Shown here one piece after another: positions 58,320-64,000 of a stretch of 64,000 bases of DNA. The notes under the pieces are model-generated. The model had not been told where the DNA came from and did not search any database. It worked only from the letters and a program-made list of their open reading frames with translations. The stretch is from the NCBI RefSeq assembly GCF_003892345.1, contig NZ_RRUE01000001.1, positions 775,008 through 839,007 of the forward strand, written 5' to 3'. The first letter of the stretch is position 1; each line of letters begins with the position of its first letter. Position numbers and translations under genes: made by a program. The DNA comes from Lautropia dentalis. Lineage in GTDB: Bacteria > Pseudomonadota > Gammaproteobacteria > Burkholderiales > Burkholderiaceae_E.

Positions 58320-59114
58320 TCAGACGGCAATGGGCGCCTTGATGCCCGGCCATGGATCGTAGCCCTCGATGACGAAATCCTCGAAGCGGTAATCGAAGAT
58401 GCTGTCGGGCTGGCGCGTGATGCGCAGCGTGGGCAGTGTGCGGGGGGCGCGCGACAGCTGCAGCCGGGCCTGTTCCAGGTGATTGAGGTACAGGTGGCAG
58501 TCGCCCCCGGTCCAGATGAACTCGCCGGGCTGCAGGCCGGTCTGCTGCGCCACCATGTGGGTCAGCAGTGCGTAGGAGGCGATGTTGAAGGGCACCCCCA
58601 GAAAGATGTCGGCGCTGCGCTGGTAGAGCTGGCAGGAGAGCCGGCCGTCGGCCACGTAGAACTGGAAGAGGGCGTGGCAGGGCGGTAGCGCCATGTCGGG
58701 CAGGGCGCCGACGTTCCAGGCCGACACGATGAGCCGGCGCGAATCCGGTGTGCGGCGGATGTCGTCGATGATGCGGCTGATCTGGTCGATGGACTGGCCA
58801 TCCGGTGTGGGCCAGCTGCGCCACTGGGCGCCGTAGATCGGCCCCAGGTTGCCCAGTTCGTCGGCCCATTCGTCCCAGATGGTCACGCCGTTGTCACGCA
58901 GGTAGCCGATGTTGGTGTCGCCCTGCAGGAACCACAGCAGTTCGTGGATGATGGAGCGGGTGTGCAGCTTCTTGGTGGTGAGCAGCGGAAAGCCCTGTTC
59001 GAGCGGAAAACGCATCTGCCAGCCGAAGACGGACAGCGTGCCGGTGCCGGTACGGTCTTCCTTGCGGGTACCGTGGTGCAGGACGTGGTCGAGCAGGTCG
59101 AGATAGGTCTTCAT
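58320..59114 (-). CDS. thyA: Thymidylate synthase
   Basis: Methylates dUMP to dTMP with methylene-tetrahydrofolate. The 264-residue length equals the E. coli enzyme. Catalytic Cys in [13 protein letters not shown], dUMP-binding [29 protein letters not shown] and the C-terminal [12 protein letters not shown] are present. It lies 3 bp after the stop of gspC on the same strand and is probably cotranscribed with gspC and folA. Confidence 0.98.
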   Translation of the reverse strand: MKTYLDLLDHVLHHGTRKEDRTGTGTLSVFGWQMRFPLEQGFPLLTTKKLHTRSIIHELLWFLQGDTNIGYLRDNGVTIWDEWADELGNLGPIYGAQWRSWPTPDGQSIDQISRIIDDIRRTPDSRRLIVSAWNVGALPDMALPPCHALFQFYVADGRLSCQLYQRSADIFLGVPFNIASYALLTHMVAQQTGLQPGEFIWTGGDCHLYLNHLEQARLQLSRAPRTLPTLRITRQPDSIFDYRFEDFVIEGYDPWPGIKAPIAV

Positions 59115-59117
59115 GGA

Positions 59118-60053
59118 TCAGCGGTTCAGCTCCTGGGTGATGTTCTGCTGCAGCTGGTATTCGCTGTCGCTCATGCCGTTGCGGTAGCCGGTGTTCATGC
59201 GGCCGCTGTCGCTCTGGGGACGCCCGCTGGCCTGCTGCAGGGCGTTGAGGGCGGCAGCGCGTTCCTCGGGGCTCAGGCCGTTGGGGTCGGCGCTCGTGTC
59301 CTGCCAGTTGCCCTCGGTGCCGTCCTGTGGCTCGTCGTTCTGGAACTCGGGCTGCAGGCCGTTCTGCATGTCGTCGGCGTCGCCGCCGTAGGGCAGGTCG
59401 CCGGCGTCCTCGTCCTGCAGCTGCTCGCGCATCATGCTGGCGCCCTGGCCGCCCGTTTCCTGTTCGGGCTGGTTGTCGGGGTAGCCCATGCTGGCCGGCA
59501 TGGCGCCATCTTCGGGCAGGGTGCCGTCGCTGGTCATGCCCATGTCATCGGCCTGGCCGTCTTCCACGGCCTCGATGCCCTCGGGCAGGCCCTGCGGCAG
59601 GCGCGAATTGCCCGCGTTGCTCGACAGGATGTCCAGGCTGTAGCGCTGCGGTGCCGGAAATTCGATCTTGCGACCCCGGTGCTCGATGATCACCTTGTCG
59701 TCTTCCACGGCCCTCAGCACCGAGCCATCACCGATCTTCTGGTTGACGGCATAGGCGGCCACCGGACGTTCGTTGACGCCCAGCACGGCCACGCCGCGCC
59801 GGCCGGCCTGCAGCACGCCCAGCACCCTCACATTAATGGGAGGCGGGGCGGCATCGGCTGTGGCCGTGTTGCGTGCACCGAACAGTTTCGCGGCGATGGG
59901 CAGCGGGGGACGGCCGTTTTCGCCGATGGCGTCGTTGGGGGCGATGGCGCCCCGGGGCGCCAGCAGCTGCATGGCCCAGTAGGTGATGATGCTGACCAGC
60001 AGCAGGAAAAGCAGCAGCGAAAGCAGCCGGATGGCAGCAGAAGAACTCCGCAT
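59118..60053 (-). CDS. gspC: Type II secretion protein GspC
   Basis: The inner-membrane component that links the cytoplasmic platform to the GspD secretin. A short cytoplasmic N terminus is followed by one membrane segment (LLSLLLFLLLVSIITYWAM), a linker, and the HR domain (residues about 60-145: NVRVLGVLQAGRRGVAVLG, then EHRGRKIEFPAPQRYSLDIL). The usual PDZ or coiled-coil end is replaced by about 170 acidic Gln/Asp/Gly/Met-rich residues that look disordered. The gene is divergent from the gspG-K operon and is followed after 3 bp by thyA, an odd neighbour. Confidence 0.88.
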   Translation of the reverse strand: MRSSSAAIRLLSLLLFLLLVSIITYWAMQLLAPRGAIAPNDAIGENGRPPLPIAAKLFGARNTATADAAPPPINVRVLGVLQAGRRGVAVLGVNERPVAAYAVNQKIGDGSVLRAVEDDKVIIEHRGRKIEFPAPQRYSLDILSSNAGNSRLPQGLPEGIEAVEDGQADDMGMTSDGTLPEDGAMPASMGYPDNQPEQETGGQGASMMREQLQDEDAGDLPYGGDADDMQNGLQPEFQNDEPQDGTEGNWQDTSADPNGLSPEERAAALNALQQASGRPQSDSGRMNTGYRNGMSDSEYQLQQNITQELNR

Positions 60054-60217
60054 GGTCGGGGTCTCGTGGGAAAGGACAGGACCGTGTCCGACCGGGCGTC
60101 GGCCCGGTGGCGGAAACAGTGGCTGGTATCATACAGGCCCATTGCAGCAGACACAGAATCTGCTTCAATCATCCCATATTAAAACCTCCCGGGTCTCTCT
60201 GCGAGAAAATCGCTGGT

Positions 60218-60718
60218 ATGAATACACCTGTTACCGCATCGACGGCACGCGCAACCGATACACGGTCGCCCGCAGTCTCTCCGGCACCGCGCCCGCTCCG
60301 CACGCGCCGTGCCCTGGGTTTCACCCTCATCGAGCTGATGGTGGTGGTGATGATTCTCGGCGTGCTGGCCGCGCTGGTGGTGCCCCGCTTCATGTCGCGC
60401 CCCGACGAGGCGCGCGCCGTGGCCGCCAAGCAGGACATTGCCGCCATCATGCAGCAGCTCAAGCTGTACCGGCTCGACAACGGCCACTACCCCTCAACCG
60501 AGCAGGGCCTGGCGGCGCTGGTCACCAAACCCACGTCCGGTCCGGCCGCCAAAAACTGGAAATCCTATCTGGACAAGGTGCCCGTCGATCCTTGGGGCAA
60601 ACCGTACCAGTATCTGAACCCCGGCATCCACAGCGAGATCGACGTGTTCTCCTATGGGGCCGATGGCGTGGCCGGTGGCGAGGCAGGTGATGCCGACATC
60701 GGCAGCTGGGATCTCTGA
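60218..60718 (+). CDS. gspG: Type II secretion major pseudopilin GspG
   Basis: A 166-residue prepilin. The leader is followed by the cleavage/methylation motif G-FTLIELMVVVMILG with Glu at +5. Then LAALVTKPTSGP and the calcium-binding C-terminal region with PVDPWGKPYQYLNPG...DVFSYGADG typical of GspG. Start MNTPVTAST at 60218. First gene of the gspGHIJK operon. Confidence 0.96.
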   Translation: MNTPVTASTARATDTRSPAVSPAPRPLRTRRALGFTLIELMVVVMILGVLAALVVPRFMSRPDEARAVAAKQDIAAIMQQLKLYRLDNGHYPSTEQGLAALVTKPTSGPAAKNWKSYLDKVPVDPWGKPYQYLNPGIHSEIDVFSYGADGVAGGEAGDADIGSWDL

Positions 60719-61184
60719 CCGACGCCGGGCGGCCGGCTTTACCCTCATCGAGCTGATGGTGGCGCTGATCATCATCGGCATCGTGCTGTCGATGGTGGTC
60801 ATCTCGGCCTCGCCCAGCCCGCTGCGTTCGCTGGAAGGCGATGCCGAGCGGCTCAGCCAGCTGTTCTCGCTGGCCCGCGAGGAGGCGCAGATCCGTGGCG
60901 CTCCCATCCGCTTCGAGACCACGCGTGACCGCTACCGCTTCGTCATCTTCAAGGACCGGCAGTGGCGTCCCATCGAAGACGACACCCACCTGCGCGTGCG
61001 CGAGTGGGAGGCTCCCACCCGGGTGCGGGTCGTCAAGTCCGATGGCTCCGACATTCTCGAATTCGGACGCGACCTGATCGAGCCGCCATTTCGGGTCATC
61101 CTCACCCGGCCGGCCGGCAGCATCGAAATAGCGGCCAATGGCCTGGGTATTTTCGAGGTTCAGCCGGCGCAGCAGCAGCCATGA
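60690..61184 (+). CDS. gspH: Type II secretion minor pseudopilin GspH
   Basis: A 164-residue prepilin with G-FTLIELMVALIIIG and Glu at +5, then a GspH-type beta domain (RGAPIRFETTRDRYRFVIF). The ATG at 60690 lies inside the end of gspG (29-bp overlap) and is preceded by GAGGCAGG, so the two are translationally linked. Confidence 0.92.
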   Translation: MPTSAAGISDRRRAAGFTLIELMVALIIIGIVLSMVVISASPSPLRSLEGDAERLSQLFSLAREEAQIRGAPIRFETTRDRYRFVIFKDRQWRPIEDDTHLRVREWEAPTRVRVVKSDGSDILEFGRDLIEPPFRVILTRPAGSIEIAANGLGIFEVQPAQQQP

Positions 61185-61418
61185 TGTCATCCTCCGGTCA
61201 CTCTCTTTCCCTTTGATGCCACTCGCCTTTTTCCTCCCCTTTTATCACGGGTCCATGCCGGTACCGGCATGTGGGCCTGCTGCCGTGCGGTACCGTGTCG
61301 GGCCGTGCGGGGAGGGGTGGGTGTGAGTCTGCCGTTGCCGGGGGTGAGTGAACACGCCGGACGTGGCGCATCGGGCCGTCTTTCTGCCCGCTGTGACCGT
61401 GATGGCGCCTGCCGCCCG

Positions 61419-61907
61419 ATGGCGTGCGTGGCCAACGGAACAGGGCATGTGGTGCGTGGCGAGCCAAACAGGACATGCGGCGGTACGGCCCCGGCAGCCC
61501 TGGTCACACGCGGCTTCACGCTCATCGAGGTGCTGGTGGCGCTCACCATCATTTCCATCGCGCTGATGGCCTCGCTGCGTGCGGTGGGTTCCATCACGGC
61601 CAGCTCGGCCGAGCTGCGGGCCCGCACGCTGGCCCAGTGGAGTGCCGAGAACCGCCTGACCGAAATTCGCGTGCGGCGGGAATTTCCGGCCGTGGGGCGC
61701 CGCAATTTTCCGTGTCCGCAGGGCGACCTGAACCTGATGTGCGTGGAAAACGTCTACACCACGGCCAACCCCAATTTCCGCCGCATCGAGATGCAGGTCT
61801 ACGATGCCGACCGCAGCGAGCAGGGCGCCAATGGCAACATGGAAGGCGGCCGGCTGGCCCGGCTGCTGGGCTTTGCCGTGGTCGAGAACAACAATGTGGT
61901 GCGCTGA
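61419..61907 (+). CDS. gspI: Type II secretion minor pseudopilin GspI
   Basis: A prepilin with the motif TRGFTLIEVLVALTIISIALM, then the GspI-type WSAENRLTEIRVRREFPAVGR. The start is uncertain: ATG 61419 gives a leader of about 30 residues; GTG 61323 with a GGGAGGGG upstream is also possible. It lies between gspH and gspJ with the gspJ start only 3 bp after its stop. Confidence 0.88.
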   Translation: MACVANGTGHVVRGEPNRTCGGTAPAALVTRGFTLIEVLVALTIISIALMASLRAVGSITASSAELRARTLAQWSAENRLTEIRVRREFPAVGRRNFPCPQGDLNLMCVENVYTTANPNFRRIEMQVYDADRSEQGANGNMEGGRLARLLGFAVVENNNVVR

Positions 61908-61910
61908 GTG

Positions 61911-62804
61911 ATGAGTGTGCGCACCGTCATGTCCATGGATGCCACGTCCCGTCAGGGCGCGCCTGCGCATGCCGTGCACGGGGATGGTCCGGCACCCGGC
62001 ACCGGCGCACGGAAGACCCTGCCACGTTCCCGCCCGGCGGTGCGCGTCGCGGGGGGCTTCACCCTCATCGAGCTGCTGGTGGCCGTGGCGCTGCTGGCCG
62101 TGCTGGCCATTCTCAGCTGGCGCGGGCTCGATACCGTGCTGCAGAGCCGCGAGCGGCTGGTCACCGAATCGAACGAGCTGCGCTCGCTCACGCTGGCGCT
62201 CGCCCAGCTCGAGGAAGACCTGCTGCAGACCTGGCCGGTCAACGGCATGGGTGGCGGACTGGTTCCCATCCGGGTGGTGGTCGACCAGGGCGGGGCCGGC
62301 GGTGGTACCACGCAGTCGATGATGCTGGTGCGCGAGATCGCCCGGCGCGGGCAGCCCACCCGGCTGCAGCGCGTGGTCTATCAGGTGCGTGACGGCAGGC
62401 TGGAACGGGGCTTTTCCGAATGGCAGAAGAGCACCGATGGGCGTGGCTCGGTGGGCGGTTCGGTGCAGTCGCTGGTCTGGCAGCCCATTCTGCCCGAGGT
62501 GCGCTCGATGCGCGTGCGGGCCTGGATCCGCAACAACTGGGTGGGAGGGGCCCAGCTGGAGGCGCTGACCTCGCGCGGCAACCGCGCCGACCGCCAGCCC
62601 AACGATCCCTACAACAACGCCCGTTATCAGGGGCTGCCGGGCATCACCGCCACCACACCCGCCGAGGTGCGGCAGAACATCGAGCAGATGCGCCGTGTCT
62701 ACGACCTGCGGCGCGAGACCGAAGAGGCCATCACCGGCATCGAGGTGCTGGTCGAGCGCACCAATGGCCAGCGCTTTCTGCGCATCTATTCGATACGGGA
62801 CTGA
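61911..62804 (+). CDS. gspJ: Type II secretion minor pseudopilin GspJ
   Basis: A 297-residue prepilin. A long leader of about 46 residues (Ala/Pro/Arg-rich) precedes GGFTLIELLVAVALLAVLAILSWRGLD. The GspJ features WRGLDTVLQSRERL and a C-terminal EVLVERTNGQRFLRIYSI-type ending are present. A GTG 3 bp upstream is an alternative start. Confidence 0.92.
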   Translation: MSVRTVMSMDATSRQGAPAHAVHGDGPAPGTGARKTLPRSRPAVRVAGGFTLIELLVAVALLAVLAILSWRGLDTVLQSRERLVTESNELRSLTLALAQLEEDLLQTWPVNGMGGGLVPIRVVVDQGGAGGGTTQSMMLVREIARRGQPTRLQRVVYQVRDGRLERGFSEWQKSTDGRGSVGGSVQSLVWQPILPEVRSMRVRAWIRNNWVGGAQLEALTSRGNRADRQPNDPYNNARYQGLPGITATTPAEVRQNIEQMRRVYDLRRETEEAITGIEVLVERTNGQRFLRIYSIRD

Positions 62805-62809
62805 TCACC

Positions 62810-64000
62810 ATGCGCCATCCCGTTGCAAATTTTCCCGATCGGGCCATGACAGGGGGCCATGCCAGCGCCGATACTGCGGTCATGCATTCACGTCATGGTC
62901 GATTTTCTGTCCGGCACCGGGGCCTGCACTCAGGCGTGGGCACGGATCAAGGCTTGCCAATACTTTCGAAAGCCGGGAGCCTGCGGGGTCAGCACCCAGA
63001 CATGGATATGAGCCTGGACATCGGCCGCCAGGAGAGCATGGGCAGCGCGCGTCGCAGCCTGAACGGACGGATGCATGCACAGCATGGTGCTGCCATCGTC
63101 ACGGCGCTGCTGGTGGTGGCGCTGGCCTCGGTCATCGTCACCACGCTGTTCTATCGCGAGAGCGTGGCCATCCGCTCCATCGAGAACCGGGCCACGCTGT
63201 CGCAGACCCGCTGGATCGAGCGCGCCGTCATCGACTGGGCCAAGGTCATCCTGAAGAATTCGGTGAGCCAGGTCGACTGGTCCGGCTCCATCTGGGCCAC
63301 GCCCGTGGCCGAGACCCAGCTGGACGAAACCGTCACCGGCGGGGCCAAGGTGGGCGATTCTTCCCGCCAGGCGTTGCTGGCCGGGCGGATTCGCGATGCG
63401 CAGTCGCGTTTCAACATCAACGCGCTGGTCAATGACGACACCAACCAGATAAACGGGGCGACGCAGACCGGTACCAATGGCAACAGCGGTAACATCAACG
63501 GTAACGGTGGCAACGGTACCGGCAGCAACGGCACCAGCGCCGAAAATGCCGATATCTCGGTACCGCACCTGCAGGCGCTCAAGCGGCTGATGGGCATCCT
63601 GTCGCTGCCCGAGAGCCTGGCGGACCGGATGCTGCAGTACGTGCGCAAGGTGGCACGCCAGCGTCGCAGCGGCCAGAAGGCCGGGTCGGATGACTGGGTC
63701 ATGCCGCTGCAGCGGCTGGACGACCTGCGCGACCTGCCCGGCTTTTCGGACGAGATCATCCAGAAGCTGACACCGCACCTCACGGTACTGCCGGTGGATG
63801 CCCGGACGGTGAACATCAACTCGGCCTCGCCCGAGGTGCTGGAAGCCGTGGCGCCCACCTGGCCGGCCGGTTCCATCCGTTCCTTCGTGGCCAACCGCGA
63901 TGTGGTGCCGGCCAAGAACATTTCCGACCCGTCGATGGGGCTTGTTGCAAATACCCAACTGGACAGTACGCTCGTCGCAGTGCAATCGAATTATTTCATC
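62810..64000 (+). CDS. gspK: Type II secretion pseudopilin GspK, partial (runs off window)
   Basis: The frame is open from ATG 62810 to the end of the window (397 codons) and continues outside. After a long N-terminal region, HGAAIVTALLVVALASVIVTTLFY matches the GspK pilin helix, which lacks the +5 Glu, as usual. Then RDAQSRFNINALVN, an Asn/Gly-rich insert (residues about 222-248), LDDLRDLPGFSDEIIQKLTPHLTVLPVD and VNINSASPEVLEA, all GspK features. The natural start may be one of several ATGs further in. GspK caps the pseudopilus together with GspI and GspJ. Confidence 0.93.
   Translation, partial: MRHPVANFPDRAMTGGHASADTAVMHSRHGRFSVRHRGLHSGVGTDQGLPILSKAGSLRGQHPDMDMSLDIGRQESMGSARRSLNGRMHAQHGAAIVTALLVVALASVIVTTLFYRESVAIRSIENRATLSQTRWIERAVIDWAKVILKNSVSQVDWSGSIWATPVAETQLDETVTGGAKVGDSSRQALLAGRIRDAQSRFNINALVNDDTNQINGATQTGTNGNSGNINGNGGNGTGSNGTSAENADISVPHLQALKRLMGILSLPESLADRMLQYVRKVARQRRSGQKAGSDDWVMPLQRLDDLRDLPGFSDEIIQKLTPHLTVLPVDARTVNINSASPEVLEAVAPTWPAGSIRSFVANRDVVPAKNISDPSMGLVANTQLDSTLVAVQSNYFI

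Overview
The window looks like a chromosome segment of a GC-rich beta-proteobacterium of the order Burkholderiales. Three things point there: EF-P with an arginine at the modified position beside its rhamnosyltransferase EarP, a DUF3460 gene next to scpA, and gspC with a gspGHIJK pseudopilin operon. A Lautropia-like genus would fit, but that is inference from style (GC-rich genes, long low-complexity inserts inside conserved enzymes) and not a sequence match.

Layout. 1-2520: a diverged hairpin repeat, then a complete IS4-family element with exact inverted repeats and a 9-bp target duplication, sitting beside a truncated IS21-family element. 2989-9152: an unknown protein, an AraC-type regulator, a Tat-exported isochorismatase-family hydrolase and arginine biosynthesis genes argD and argF. 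9153-14402: a degenerate receiver protein, then efp, earP and a PIN-domain gene on the minus strand, and yaaA. 14989-17331: the glycerol operon glpK-glpF. 17425-24697: an orphan Phd-type antitoxin, murB, scpA, DUF3460, an acetyltransferase, a BamE-like lipoprotein, an orphan BrnA-type antitoxin and a SulP transporter.

25100-35899 is the centre of the window: one 10.8-kb gene for a three-module non-ribosomal peptide synthetase with architecture C-A-T / C-A-T / C(E-like)-A-T-TE. Module 2 carries the exact textbook threonine specificity code. Modules 1 and 3 have codes I cannot assign firmly. No tailoring, export, MbtH or phosphopantetheinyl transferase genes lie beside it. Its 3' end abuts an IS graveyard (35919-40995): an IS3 remnant, a complete IS3 element, and a second IS3 element whose orfA is split by a complete IS21 element. 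Both of the last two elements have matching target duplications.

41040-64000 is mostly core genome: a subtilisin-like lipoprotein protease coupled to metG, apbC, dcd, rpsO-pnp, a strange protein related to the C-terminal domains of 3-hydroxyacyl-CoA dehydrogenase with a roughly 170-residue histidine-rich insert, a Yip1-like membrane protein, tRNA-Arg(CCT), folB, a peptide-binding protein with a basic 13-residue tandem-repeat tail, thyA-folA, and a type II secretion cluster (gspC divergent from gspGHIJK; gspK runs off the window).

Recurring themes are tandem repeats (13-bp, 15-bp, 6-bp, 39-bp and about 18-bp units), hairpin repeats sharing a CCACGAC/GTCGTGG stem, and low-complexity insertions in otherwise conserved enzymes (MurB, EarP, MetG, ScpA, GspK).
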